Part shown: positions 1-11,704 of the stretch, in pieces
Layout: the number at the start of each line of letters is the position of its first letter
Numbering within the stretch: the first letter of the stretch is position 1
Assembly: GCF_022682495.2 (NCBI RefSeq)
Contig: NC_071396.1
Span: 51,766,022-51,830,021, forward strand
Direction: 5' to 3'
Length of the DNA stretch: 64,000 nt
Source of the DNA: Desmodus rotundus
Taxonomy: Eukaryota; Chordata; Mammalia; Chiroptera; Phyllostomidae
The notes under the pieces: model-generated
Databases searched by the model: none
Seen by the model: only the letters and a program-made list of their open reading frames with translations
Told to the model about the DNA's origin: nothing
Position numbers and translations under genes: made by a program

Positions 1-179
1 GGCTGGAAGTCTCAGGTCTTCTATATAATTTATATTGATTATTTATAGCATATTTTGCCATGTAAAGTTGTACTTAAATTACTATATTAAAATATGTTTA
101 TTTTTCCTTTATGGATTTTAAAATGTCCAGGTTTAGTTAGAAATATCTTCTCAACTCTTATACTGAATATTCATTAATT
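1..179. other. AT-rich sequence, no feature seen
   Basis: This left edge of the window is AT-rich and has no coding potential. I recognise no repeat family in it, although it abuts old LINE sequence and may be decayed LINE. Confidence 0.4.
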
Positions 180-530
180 AAATTCACTTATTAAACATTT
201 ATTTTTAAATTTAATTTTAAATTGTGGTATAATTAACTTATAACATTATATTAGTTTTAGGCATACAGTGTAATAATTAAATATTTGTACATATTGTGAA
301 ATAATCTCCATAAGTCTAGTTAACACTTATCACCATACATAGTTACAAATTTTTTTCTTGTGATGATCTTTGAAGATCTACTCTTTCAGGAACTTTGAAA
401 CATACCATATAGTCTTGTTAACTTATTTATTTTATAACTGCAGGTTTGTACCTTAAGCAACCTTCAAACATTTCACCCATCCTTCACTCCTTGCATCTGG
501 CAACCACCAGAATGAGAGCCTATGTGTTTG
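180..530 (-). mobile_element. L1M 3'-end fragment
   Basis: On the + strand this reads as the reverse complement of an old mammalian L1M 3' end. The markers are the 'attgtggtataattaactta' start, 'atattagttttaggcatacag', 'catacatagttacaaat' and 'tgtgatgatctttgaagatc'. The same module recurs at 47160-47530 and, shorter, at 49880-49960. It is non-coding and heavily diverged. The exact subfamily (L1MC/MD/ME) is not assigned. Confidence 0.75.
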
Positions 531-540
531 TTTGTTTTTA

Positions 541-2260
541 GATTCTATATGGGTGAGACCATTAAAATTCCCTTTTGATTTCATTTTTGACCCAATTGTT
601 CTCAGGAATGTGTTGTTCAATTTCCACATATATGTAAAATTTCCAGGTTTTGCCTGTTATTTATTTCTAGTTTTGTACTATTGTGGTCAGAAAAGATACT
701 GCATATGATTTCAGTCTTAAAATTTTCAAAGACTTGTTTTGTGACCTAACATATGATCTATCCTTAAGAATGTTCCATGTGCACTTGAGAATAATGTATA
801 TTCTGCTGCCATTAGATGGAATATTCTGAATATATTTATTTCCATTTGGCCTAAAGCATAGTTTAAATTCAATGTTTCCTTATTGATTTTTCCGTGTGGA
901 TGATCAATCCATTGACAAAAATGAGGTATTGAAGTTCCCTACTGTTATTGTAGTGTTTTCCATGACTTCCTTCAGATCTGTTAGCATTTGCTTTGTGTAT
1001 TATGTGCTCTGATGTTGGGCGTATATATATTTATAACTGTTATTTCTTCTTGATAAATTGAACCCTTTATTATTATATAATGACCTTCTTTGTCTCTTAT
1101 TTCAGTATTTTTTTTTACTTAAAGTCCATTTTGTCTGATATGAATGTAGCTACCCCTGCTTTCTCTTTTCTTTTGTTTCCCATTTGCATGGAATATATAT
1201 TTCCATCTCTTCAATTTGAGCCTGTGTGTGTCCTTGAAGGTGGTGTAAATGTCTTGGAGGCAGTGTATAGTTGGGTATTATTATTTTTTTAATCCATTCA
1301 GCTACTTTATGTCTTTTGAAAGGAGAATGTAATCCATTTACATTTAAAGTAGTTATTGATAGGTAAGGACTTACTATTGCCATCTTCCTAATTATTTTGT
1401 GACTGTTTTATATATCATTTGTTCCTTTACTCTTCTTTTGCTATCTTCCTTTGTGAATTGATGGTTTCCCATAATGGTATAGTGGTGTACTTTGATTCCT
1501 TTTTTCTTTTTTTGTCTTGATGTATCTACTATAGATTTTTATTGTCCTGTGGTTACCCTGTGGCTTACTTGAAATATCTTATAAATACAACAGTCTATTT
1601 TAAGCTGACAACAACTTAACTTTGATCACATACAAAGACTCTATTCTCTTCTCTATTTTATGTTTTGGTTGTTATAATTTATACCTTTTATTTATTTTAT
1701 TGTATATTCATTAAAAATTATTGTAGCTACAGCTGTTTTAATACTTTTGTCCTTATCCCTTATACTAGAGTTAAGTGGTTATCACATCACCACATTATAT
1801 TATTAGAGTATTCTGAATCTGGCTATATACTTACCTTTACCAATGTGCATTGTATATTTTCCTATGTTCTAATTTTTCCAGTTAGTATCCTTTCATTTCA
1901 AGTTGAAGAACTCCTTTCAGCATTTCTTGTGCAGCAGATTTACTGGTGATAAACTCCCTCAGCTTTTGTTTATTTGGGAAAGTCTTTATATTGCCTTCAT
2001 TTCTGGACAACTTTGCAGGGTAAAATATTCTTGATTGGCAGTTTTTTTTTTCCTTTCAGCTCTTTGAATATATGAGCCCACTCTCTCCTGGCATACAATA
2101 TTTCTGTAAAAATTTCACTGATATATGGGGGTTCTCTTGTATGAGAAAATATTTTTCTCTTATTGCTTAAAAACTTCTCTTTTTGTCTTGAATTATAAAG
2201 TTTTATGATACTTTGTCTTGAAGGTGACTGTTTTGCATTGAAATTTGCCTACAAAGCATA
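541..2260 (-). mobile_element. L1M fragment: ORF2 5' part, inter-ORF region and ORF1 part
   Basis: The reverse complement encodes the start of L1 ORF2p (minus strand, about 1383 down to 1150), recognisable by the endonuclease N-terminal segment STTLNVNGLHSPFKRHKVAEW. Left of it lie endonuclease-region sequences, and right of it come the inter-ORF spacer and ORF1-like sequence up to about 2260. The frame is broken after roughly 40 recognisable residues and elsewhere, so this is a dead copy. The divergence suggests an old, pre-bat L1M subfamily. Confidence 0.85.
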
Positions 2261-2688
2261 AATTTTTGAACATTTGGATTACTGTTTTTGGATGAATGGA
2301 TTAAATAGCTGTGAAATATTAACTTATGTTCTCTCAGGTATGATTGAAATACTACGTTCAATCTTTAACCCCTAGGAAAGAAAAACACAAATCCCAGTGT
2401 TCTATGAAATGTTAAAAAAATCTCACTTCAATGTCTTATTCATTTAACTGGTGTCATTTAACTAGTGATATAATATGACAACCATGTTGCAGTTGAGAAT
2501 TTAAGATTTCCATTCTGTTCTTGAGAGGAATAGTACACAAGTGCACCCTACTTTCCCTGAAAGTTGTTTGTAAATTGAAATTTATAAATTCAGAAGCAGA
2601 CCTGGAAACTTAAAGAGTTTTTTTAAAGGAAAGATTGTTATTGCTATGTGTCTTATGTTTTGCAAACATTAAGAAATACCAAATCAAA
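2261..2688. other. Non-coding, no identified feature
   Basis: AT-rich sequence without an ORF of note and without a repeat I can name. Confidence 0.4.
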
Positions 2689-2885
2689 GCCCTGACTGGG
2701 TAGCTCAGTTGATTAGAGCGTTATTTTGATACACCAAAGTGGCAGGTTTGATCCCTGGTCAGAGCACATACAAGAATCAACCAATGAATGCGTTAATAAG
2801 TGGAACAACAAATCAATGAGTTACACCCACACTCTCTCTCTTCGCCTTCCTCTATCTATCTCAAATCAATAAATTTTAAACAATT
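2689..2885 (+). mobile_element. tRNA-derived bat SINE (older Ves/MEG-like subtype)
   Basis: The head 'gccctgactgggtagctcag' carries a tRNA-like Box A, and 'ggtttgatccctggtc' is a Box B. The body contains 'acaagaatcaaccaatgaatg', and the element ends in a CT-rich run and an 'aataaatttt' tail. This subtype differs from the commoner SINEs elsewhere in the window (for example 10497 and 39641). No clear target-site duplication was found, which fits an older insertion. Confidence 0.85.
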
Positions 2886-3280
2886 TTAAAAAGAAATAAT
2901 AAAGCAAGATTCATTGCTTAGACTTCCAAGACCATGTACTGACCTAGCTTACGGAGGCCACATTAGTCTTACCTATAAAAAATATAGTTCTTAGCAGATG
3001 GTTTTTTCAAATGGAAAGTTATAAGCATTTCACCATCATAAAATTTTATTATTATTGGATAAATAATACACACCATAGACAATTATATACTTTTCTACCC
3101 CTGAATAATGCATTTGCTAACTTCCCAACCAACATGCTGCTATTGTCACTTATTTTAATTATTTATATACATATATATATCTTACCAGACATTATAATAA
3201 TTTTATGCAGTCATTATTTATTAATGAACCAATATTGATACATTGTTATTACATAAAATCCAAACTTACATGGATTCTTT
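2886..3280. other. Non-coding, no identified feature
   Basis: AT-rich sequence with no supported gene or repeat; probably decayed LINE-derived or unique sequence. Confidence 0.35.
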
Positions 3281-3739
3281 TAGTTTTTACCTGGTGTCCT
3301 TTAATTGTTACGATCCCATCCAGGATACCATAATACATTTTGTTGTTTTATGTCCTTAGGAGCATCTTGGCTGGTGTTTTTCTCATGATTAGGCTAGGAT
3401 TTTGGGCTTTGGGAAGGAAAACCACAGAGGTAAAGTGCCATTTTTATCATGTCATATCACACTATCAGCAGGACTTACTACTTTTGATGTTAACTTTGAT
3501 CATTTGACTGAGGTAGTGGTTGCCAGGTTACTCCACTATAAAGTTATTCTTTTTTTCCCCTTTCCACCATGTACTCTTTGGAAAGAAGTCACTAGGCGCA
3601 ACCCATAATTAAGATGTGGAATAGCTGCATAAGTGCAGAATAGCTACATAAATTATTGGAATTCTTCCTCATTGGAGTTCTGTCTTCTCTTTCCCATTGA
3701 TTTTGTTATTTCATTATTTATTTTGTGGACATTTATTTT
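3281..3739 (-). mobile_element. Old LINE (L1M/HAL1-type) 3' region, left half
   Basis: This resembles the reverse complement of an old L1M/HAL1 3' UTR (for example 'gaagtcactaggcgcaaccca', 'ctacataaattattggaatt'). It is interrupted at 3739 by a younger L1 piece and resumes at 4861. The 13-base sequence ggacatttatttt occurs at 3727-3739 and again at 4861-4873, as expected for a target-site duplication. Confidence 0.65.
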
Positions 3740-4860
3740 TTCATTCTGTTGAGCATCCTTGTAATCATTACTCTAAATGCCATATCTGATAAATTGCTTG
3801 CCTCCATTTCATTTAGTTCTTCTGGAGAATTTTCTTGTTTTTTTCATTTGGGGCCTGTTTCTTTGTCTTCTCATTTTGGTTGCCTCTGTGTGTTTGTTTC
3901 TACCTATTAGGTAGATCTGCAAAGATTCTGGTGTAGCATATGTCAAATACTGCCTGTGATTGGCCCTGGACAACCTGTTTGGAGCTATCAGGGATCCACA
4001 GCTTGTGTCTCCTTCTGCTCGACTTTCGTGTGTGCAGAGAAAAACCAAGCTGTGCACCAAGGCCAGCTTTTACCAGCACTGTGCCCAGGGCAAGGTCAGC
4101 TAAAGTCTCAAAGTCCCCCAGAGATATGTCTTTGCCTGCAGGCTTTCTGTTAGCCTTAATCAGTGAGAGTGACTCCAGTTGTACTCCACAGCATCCCAGC
4201 TTAAGCTCCATAAGTTGGGGTGAGAGGGATTCCTGTGGGTGGGGCTATTGCTTCCCCCAGGCTGATGCTGTGTGGAGGGGAGTGCTGTGCTGGAGAAAGA
4301 TGGCTTCTGCAGTATGGGAAGTGACTGGTGGCTGACCCTCCATCTCTCTCCTCAGAGCCACCAACCCCAGATTTTCTTAGCTCTAGTCTGCTCTTCCCTT
4401 TCTCTGCTGGAGCCCAGGGTAAGTGGCTATACATGAAATTTGTGTGTTGGTCCTTTAAGAGGCTCTCTGCCTCTCTATCTGTCTCTTCCCTAGTGGACAG
4501 AAACCCCACTGCTTTCACAGCTGGATGTTATTTGGGTTCCTTTCCTTGTTCTGGAGCTCTAGGCTGGGGAGCCCAGCTTGGGGTTTAGACCCCATACTTG
4601 TCAGGGGGAACCCCCCAGATGCTGAAATATCTTTCTGGAACTTTAGCTGCTGTCTATGGGAGCCAGCTGGTCCTCTTGCGCCTCCATACTTCCTACCAGT
4701 CTTGATGTGGTGATGTGGTTTCTTCTGTAAGTCCTTGGCTATACAACTTCTCTCCAGCTAATGTTCAGTTGGTTATTCACGATGATTTTTCTATAATTTA
4801 GTTATAATTCCAGTTTGGTCTTAGGAGGGTAGTTTCCTGCTGCCATCTTGGATCTCTCCT
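3740..4860 (-). mobile_element. L1 5' UTR plus ORF1 N-terminal region, inserted into the old LINE
   Basis: Reverse-complement L1 sequence. The left end matches the ORF1 coiled-coil region ('gataaattgcttgcctcc', compare 'gtagattgcttgcctcc' in the L1 near 17310). It continues through 'tttctttgtcttctcatttt' into a GC-richer 5' UTR ending 'tgccatcttgg'. The insert is flanked by a 13-base duplication (3727-3739 and 4861-4873). It holds the 5' end of an L1 but no ORF2, 3' UTR or convincing poly(A) (see findings). Confidence 0.75.
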
Positions 4861-5600
4861 GGACATTTATTTTATACTTTGAGTTATAATGCAATTTTGC
4901 TCAAGTTGTTCCAGCTTTGGCCACTAGGAACTCTTTCATTGACTCCTTGTGTTCCCTTGATATAACACCATTCTTGTGGGCTTGTTGTTTTTGTGCTTTA
5001 AAAAAAGATCCCTAATTTTCTGGTACTACAAGATCCTCCAAGCTTTTAAAAAATATTTTCTGCCCCAGTCCTAGGGTCAACCATTTATCCAAGGATCCCC
5101 AGTTTCTTTTATTGGATAATGGTATTAGAAATCAAGTTCTGAGCGCTAGGTATGCTAATAGCTACTATAGTGACATTGCTTCTAGTCTTTCTTATCTGAC
5201 AGAGCAGGAACCTGTATGTGTGTACACTAACCTGTATATGTATAGATATCTATAAATCAGTCTACAGTATATATACAAATATAATACAGATAAGTAAACA
5301 TCTATTTCTATATTAAGCTAAATATGAGTTTATACTAGTTCTCTAATCTGTTAATGTGTAGATTGTTCTAACTTTCTCTCCTTGCTTATCTGTAAACTCC
5401 CTCTCCAACAGGGAGAAACCTGTTCCAATTATCTGCCATTTACTCACTTAATTGTTCAATTCCAGTGTTCATGTATAGTAAATTCAGAATTGTTAACCTG
5501 TATCCTGTGGGCCACAACTTTACCAACCAAAGAACAGTGCCTATGTACAGTTTCTTTTGCTTTCAGTACAGACTGAAGCCAAAAGACTTCGTTCATTTCC
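4861..5600 (-). mobile_element. Old LINE (L1M/HAL1-type) 3' region, right half
   Basis: This continues the element interrupted at 3739. Recognisable stretches include 'ttgttccagctttggccact', 'ctggtactacaagatcctcc' and 'ctgccccagtcctagg'. No coding capacity is left. The family name (L1M versus HAL1) is inferred from memory of the consensus and is not certain. Confidence 0.65.
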
Positions 5601-5609
5601 AAAGTCACT

Positions 5610-6110
5610 TGGGTCAGCACCTTTTTCCTCCACTCTCTTCAATGAGGTTTTTTTCCATACATATGCAACATGTTGGGTTGTTTTGGTTCTTCTCTATTTT
5701 TTAAAAAATTCTTTTGTTTTGTCATGTTTTATTCTGGATATTTTCTTCTGACCCATGTTCCAGTTCATTAATTCTCTCTTCTACTAGGTTTCCTATACTA
5801 TTGAAAACCATTGGGTTCTTTATTTTGATTATTATATTTTCTAGTTATATACTTTTCAACTTGGTTCTTTTTAGTAGTTTTCAGTTTCTTCTCAAAACTT
5901 TCAGTTAGGCCTATTATTTCCTTGAACATATTAAATATATTCTATGTCTCATGACTTTATTATTTGAATCCCATGTGAGTTTGCTTACATTGTGTTCTTT
6001 CTCTTTGCTTGTGATTTCTTTGTCTTATTTCTTCTTATGCTTGGTTGAATTTTTATTGAATTCAAGAAATTGTATTTGAAAAAAAGTCAGATAAAATGAG
6101 GTCTAAGATG
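5610..6110 (-). mobile_element. HAL1/L1 ORF1-like fragment
   Basis: Reverse-complement LINE ORF1-type sequence ('ctggatattttcttctgacc', 'cagttcattaattctctctt', 'cttgaacatattaaatatat'). Its position right of the 3281-5600 LINE 3' region, in the same orientation and with no ORF2 between, is what a half-L1 (HAL1) would show. The decay prevents a firm assignment. Confidence 0.55.
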
Positions 6111-7309
6111 GTCTTCTTTGAGAGAGAATATATTTTTTTGCTTCCAACAGGGCCATAAGGCCAACTAAGGCCATTAGAAATCCCAGAACCCTTAACCTAA
6201 ATTTAAGGACTGAGATAATATGAAGCAGGACTTCTGCTATGGTAAAGATTTATTTATTTATGGTGTATTGCCTTTTGGGGGGTACCCAAACCAAAGCATG
6301 GGGAATTTCTAGGGCTCTCCTTCCTGGAGTATTCAGGACTCCAGTTTTTGTCTTTCTAACTCAGTACTCTCAAAATCTCTGCTCAGCTTCTCAGTCACCT
6401 GTTTTGTAATTGTCTGTTGTCAAATGACTTATGTAAAAAGAGTTAGTTGGCTTAAATGATCCATAAGACCCTTAAGTACAGAGCACTGCGTTGTTCCTAG
6501 AAATAGTTCCCACCTATTTCTATTTTAGTCTTAAGACTAAAGTATACATAGGAAACACTGTGAGCCAGTTGTGTAGTGGAGAGCCAAATTTCATGGTATA
6601 GACAAATATAGAATAGAAGAATCTGTGGTAAGCTGGTACTGATACAACATAAAGCTTTTGGGACAACTGTAATTGAATAACAATTAAAAAAAGAATAAGC
6701 ACAAAACAGGTACATAAAGGAGAAATTGGTGAGGTTTGCTGTCATCGCCATGGAATTGGAATCACTGACTCCCTGCCCCCATTTTTACACGTCCATGTCA
6801 GATGTACTCTTCGGTCAGATAGATATGTGACCCAATCTAACTGGATTTTAATTAAAAAACATTTAATAAGTTATGTGTGTTTTTTGTTTGATGTTGGAAA
6901 GATATCTCTATTTTTAAGATACCTTCCCCTATGGGCTTTTATAATTGGACCCAATTTCCGGTTCTTCATCTTCCCTTTTCAGATTTTCCAGGAACCTTGG
7001 TGTGGTTAGAATTCTAGCCTTAACTTTGTGTATTTTTAACTAGGTGGCATTTTGGGATTCAGATTCTATATCAGTAAATCGAGTGAAATGTAGAGATGAA
7101 TGTGAAAGCTCACTGAGGGCTGAAAAATCATGTGTGAATTATGCATGATTAGTATTTTGGGGAGACATGCCATCAGATTGTGAGCCATGGAGATAATGAT
7201 AAGATTAAAAAGCTCTGGATATGGGAGGATAATAATGACATTCTGTTAAAAGCTGACTGAGACCCTCAAAACCCCAAAATGTGATCTTTTTATTTATTCA
7301 TGTTAATAT
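6111..7309. other. Mostly unique non-coding sequence
   Basis: No gene is supported. The one recognisable item is a tiny L1-like 3' tail at about 6658-6692, listed separately. The short ORFs here show no conserved motif. Confidence 0.4.
6658..6692 (+). mobile_element. Very short L1-like 3' tail
   Basis: The segment 'gggacaactgtaattgaata' followed by 'acaattaaaaaaa' matches the last ~30 bases of the young L1 at 45315-45350 ('caactgtaattgaataacaa', then A-run). It looks like an extremely 5'-truncated insertion. The flanks show only a weak possible duplication. Confidence 0.5.
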
Positions 7310-7900
7310 TTATTCATCCATTTATTTATTTAACAAATAATTACTGAGTATCTTAAATGGGCATGGCACTGTGCTGGATGCTGGGGATTAGAGAGAAAAT
7401 ATGCATACAATCTTTGTCCTTGTCCAGTTTAGTGAGATAAAAATATCAAACATTCAGCCTAATAAGTGTAAATTTCCTTCCAAGTCATACTTTGAAGGAA
7501 AGGACAATGGTATTATGACAGCACATAAGAAGGGAATAGAGTGACTTGTTGAGTGAAGTGAGGGAAAACATTCTCAAGGAAGTGACGTTTGCTGTGGGAC
7601 TTGAAATATAGGAATTAGCAGGAGAAGGAAGTACATGGAGGAGGAAGTAAGAGTATTTCAGGCCAAAGGACTAAACTGCAAAAGTCCTCGGACAAGAGGA
7701 AGGAAGACACATTCAAAGAAGACTAGAATGTCTGGAAGGCAGGGAGCAAAGAGGAAGCAGGGCCTCAGATGGGGCTGAGAGACTTGCAGGCTCCAGACTA
7801 TGGGGCCATGGTAAAGGTTCTGGCCTTCATCCCTAGGACAGTGGGGAAGCCATTGAAGGGGGTGATGTAATGATGAGGATACTGTATCCCAGGGATCAGG
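7310..7900. repeat. Ancient interspersed repeat, family not assigned
   Basis: The segment carries the pattern 'ctgagtatcttaaatgggca ... ggcactgtgctggatgctgg ... tttcaggccaaagga ... gggaagccattgaagggg', which recurs as an old mammal-wide repeat. Related 3' portions appear at 8340-8840 ('gagaaccattggagggttta') and 40140-40600. I recognise the type but cannot name the family reliably. Confidence 0.5.
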
Positions 7901-8339
7901 TGATATTTGCACAGAGTTGGTCTTCATCAGGCTTCATATCAGCTAGTTGAATCTTTAATTTTATATCATTATGTTTACAGAGAAGAGTAATTTGAGAGGA
8001 ACTCTACAATACAAAAAGGGATTTGTAAATCCATGCCTGGGGTGCATTATCAAAAAAGGTACTGAATATTAATCCTAGATAGCATTAAAAAAATCATTAG
8101 ATTGTGTTCATTTACCCAAAGAATAAATGGTGCCTATTATGCAGAAGTCATTAGGATAAAAATAAGCCAAAGTGGACTTTGAGTTACATCTATTAAGTAC
8201 TCATTTAAAAAACAAAATATTGATTTATACAAACAATCAAATTCCTACCTAAACTGAGAATATGAATTCTCAGTAAATTCAGTAAAATCTAACAAGAGAC
8301 AAAAGAGAAAGTCTTATGTGTATCTAGAGAACATATTGT
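7901..8339. other. Non-coding, no identified feature
   Basis: AT-rich sequence between two pieces of the same old repeat type. No ORF or motif is supported. Confidence 0.35.
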
Positions 8340-8850
8340 GTGAGGTGGGCCAGGAAGAGCAAAGGCCTCAGGTGGGAGTAGCATGAGTGCTCAAGGAGCA
8401 GAGGAAGTGGGCAGAAAACTGGCAGGAAATGTGAGAAGAGAGGAAAGTGGGAAAGATGTTTTCAAGCCTCCTAGGGTATTGAGGACCTTGAGTTTGACTC
8501 TGAGATAAGAGAACCATTGGAGGGTTTAGACAGAGAAATGTATCACCTGACTTTTATGTCAACAGGCTCCCTCTGGCAGCTGTGTTGAAAACAGACTGAA
8601 GAGAGACAGGGTGGAGAGAAGGGAGATGGTTAGGAGGCCATTGCACTGGTCCCGGCAGGGGATGAGGAGACTGGGGCCATGGTCATAGCGGGGAATGAAG
8701 AAGGTGCGAAATGGGCTCAGGCTTTGCTGACAAGTTGTATGAATCATGGATGGCTCCATGGTTTTTTTTCTGAAAACTGGAAGCATATAATGACCATTTC
8801 TAAAAAAGGGAAGGCTGCTGGAGAGAAATCTCAATTTTGAACATGCTGAG
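8340..8850. repeat. Ancient interspersed repeat, second piece
   Basis: The pattern 'gcaaaggcctcagg ... gaggaccttgagtttgactc ... ccattggagggttta ... ttaggaggccattgcactgg ... acatgctgagtttgagatg' is a better-preserved part of the repeat at 7310-7900. It has no coding capacity, and the antisense ORF across it is a chance reading. Confidence 0.5.
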
Positions 8851-8979
8851 TTTGAGATGTCTGTTAGTCTCCACTGTGGAAAACTCTTTAAAGCTAAATA
8901 TTTCTGTCTCTCTTAACAAGAAATTCAGTGTTATAATGTTAACAAAGACTCTGCCTCTTTACTTGGTCTTATCAAAAGT

Positions 8980-9515
8980 TCTGACCATGCAGGTCAGATT
9001 AAGTCACTTTCCTACTTCAAACTACCCAATGGCTTTCCACTGAGTTTAGAATAAAATCTAAATTCCTCACCACAGTCTCCAAGACCCTCCCTATCCATCC
9101 TGTCTACCCAACTCACCTTGTTAAGCCCTCCTCTTCATTCGTCATACTACTTGTGTGGGGGCCTCATTTTTGTGTCTGGGCCATACCAAGATCATTTTGG
9201 TCTTAGGAACTTACTGTTGTCTCTTCCTGGACTACCCTTCCCACTGTGTTTCTTCTGTACCAGAAACTGTGTGTGAGCATTCAGATTGCAGCCTGCATGC
9301 TGTCTCCTCAGAAAGCTCTTTTGAATCATCATCATCTTCTTAGCCCTTCTCATCCTCTGAAATTGCTCATTCACTTATTTACACATGCATTGGTTGCCTC
9401 CCCCCTCCCTGCCCCACAACGTATCTTACCTGACCAGTTTCCCCTGGATTCTCTGCACCTAACATAGTGTCTGGCACACATTAGGCACTTAGCAATTATT
9501 TGTTAAATAGTTTAA
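8980..9515 (+). mobile_element. L2 LINE 3' part
   Basis: The order of landmarks is typical of L2: 'cctacttcaaactacccaat', 'ggctttccactgag', 'ctccaagaccctccc', 'cctcagaaagctctttt', then the 3' end 'catagtgtctggcacacatt aggcacttagcaattatttgttaaatag'. It is an ancient mammalian relic and non-coding. A second L2 lies at 45840-46500. Confidence 0.8.
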
Positions 9516-9669
9516 TAGACGTAGGAAGAAAAAGATGAGATGAGAAGAAAAAATCCTATTCTCTGTTATAATCAAATACGTCATGTTGGCTACAAAATTT
9601 CTTCCACTGATGTGTGCATTTTATGTTGTAGACCGTACAAGTTGCAAAATATTTCATGTAGGATTTTGT

Positions 9670-9840
9670 GTTAATACAAAATCAATAGGTGAGACCATCT
9701 CCATTTTACGTGTGAAAACAAGGCTCATACAGATGAGATAACGTCCCTGTGCTCACTCTGCTTTTAAGTGATAGTCTGACGTGACCTAGAATCCATGTCT
9801 CCTGACTCCGAATCCAGTGTTCTTCGGATATACTGTGGTG
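9670..9840 (+). mobile_element. MIR SINE
   Basis: This matches the MIR central and 3' pattern: 'ccattttacgtgtgaaaaca', 'aggctcatacagatgagata', then 'cctgactccgaatccagtgt'. It is an old, diverged element. Confidence 0.7.
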
Positions 9841-10481
9841 GCAGTTCCCTATGATTCCACGGGCACTGACATTGTCTCAAAAAGCAGTATGTAACCAAAT
9901 GGGTCAGATAAAATTAGAAGTGGTCTCAAATTTTGCTGACAAGTCTTTGTCTATTTTTAAAACCAACACCAGATTTATTAATATCTTCTGGTTCTGGTAT
10001 GTTTAAATAACTTTCTTTTATTTAAATACATATTTCTCAGACTAACTACTGGCAATGTAACCGGGAATACAAGAAATCTCCCAGGGAATATGCTTCTTTA
10101 AAAAATTTTACCTTATTTTCTAGTCTTGGGAGGCTTTTTGATATCCGAGAAGCCTAAATTAACATTAGTTTCAATATGTTCACAAACCACGCTTTCCACA
10201 CAGCATTCAGAGCAAGGTGAAGGATTGTGAATGATTTCCACCCGGGGCCTGGCAGCGCAGTGCAGAGGCGGACTCACCGCACACTGACTCTTTCTGCACG
10301 TCTGCTTCCTGTCAGCCCACCCACGGGCAAGGGTAGTGCAGGCTGAACATAGGCAGTGCTTCAAGGGGGTGGGGAAGGGTGCTCCTCCCAGGGATTCGAG
10401 TCTTCCTAGAAGTCTTGAAAGTAATATTTTTCTTTAGAACGATTTGCCTTTCCTTACATCACTTCCATAAACATTGTACAC
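9841..10481. other. Non-coding, no identified feature
   Basis: The sequence is moderately GC-rich around 10180-10380. A minus-strand ORF of 83 codons sits there but has no recognisable domain. Confidence 0.35.
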
Positions 10482-10496
10482 AAAACTGTGTGTGTT

Positions 10497-10711
10497 GCTC
10501 TGACTGGTGTGGCTCAGTTGGTTGGGTGTCATCCCTCAGAGCAAAAGGTTGCTGGTTTGATTCCCCATTAGGGCACATACCTAGATTGCGGGATTGGTCC
10601 CTGGTTGCAGCGTGTACTAGAGGCAACCAATCGATGTTTCTCACATCAGTGTTTCTGTCCATCTCTCTCTCTCTCCCTTCCCCTCTCTCTAAAATAAACA
10701 AATTAAAAAAA
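10497..10711 (+). mobile_element. Ves-type bat SINE
   Basis: Box A lies in 'tgactggtgtggctcagttg' and Box B in 'ggtttgattcccc'. The body has 'gaggcaaccaatcgatgttt', followed by a CT-rich segment and an A-rich tail. Target-site duplications of aaaactgtg are visible at 10482-10490 and 10712-10720, so this is a complete and fairly recent insertion. Confidence 0.92.
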
Positions 10712-10720
10712 AAAACTGTG

Positions 10721-11704
10721 GATGGTGGGGGCAGTGTTCAGAGATGCAAAATCTAGCCAACAGAAAATGTTCTATTCTATGGGTATTATTTCTTAAGTAC
10801 CCATTAATACCATTTTTATAAATGGATATTATTAACTCATAGACTGGCAGCTTTTGTTGAAATTGTCTTTTCTCCTCTCTGAGTTTATTCTAATCTCCAA
10901 CTTAACTTGTGAACATCTGTCTAGAATTGATGAAATGACCCCATTTGGTTCCAATCAGCTCAGCAACAGAGACGGTCATGCTTAGGGACTGAGTGTCACA
11001 GATGTAAAAATTAACAAACTAACGTGTTTTAGAGGGAAAACCTCACAGGCTAATCCCTCTAAAGACACCCTTTACACAAGCTGAGACTTTAGGAGAGAAA
11101 TAGGAAAGGAAAATAGTTACTAGAATAATAACTTAATATTAAAACACTCTGTATACTGAAAGTAGGGAGATTTCTTGGAGTATGAGTCTGAACATGATGT
11201 GCCAGAGGCTCCCCCGAGTGTCCTGCCTGCTCCCTCTGTGCCGCCATAAAAGGGTAGAATTGGACCCAACATGTCACCTCACCCTTTGTACCCCTGCAGA
11301 AGTCCTTTCATCCAGAGGTTTGCAAGTGTTTTTACTCATGTAAACTAACCAGCTGTATTATCACTTCTCTCTGCGGAGATGGTTCATTTAAGCAATGCAG
11401 AAATTTACCCAAATGTCCTATTTAAGGTCACCTGAGAGGTCTTCTGTGGAATCTGGAAATGGATGTTTAAGGTGTAAAATTATGTTGCATCTCTGGCAAG
11501 TACCACTGAGGGAGGGACAAATCATCTTTAATCTTTACAGCAAGGCTCCTACCAGTTGGTCTTTCCTCAGCCTTACCAAACGCCCATGTACTGAAAACCT
11601 AGATTTCAGCCTTCCTCTTTCCTCCCTCATCTGCCCCTAAAGCTGAGTGAGGACAGAACATTAAGTTTTAAATACTTTTAATGAATCACTTTGAACAAAT
11701 ATTT
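10721..11704. other. Unique non-coding sequence
   Basis: No gene or repeat is supported across this roughly 1-kb interval. The small ORFs (for example near 11089-11277 and 11395-11640) lack any recognisable motif. Confidence 0.4.

Noticed and set aside
10113..10364. 83-codon Cys-rich minus-strand ORF
   Set aside because: Cys and Arg content drew attention, but it has no recognisable domain, no splice or promoter context and no repeat of motif elsewhere.
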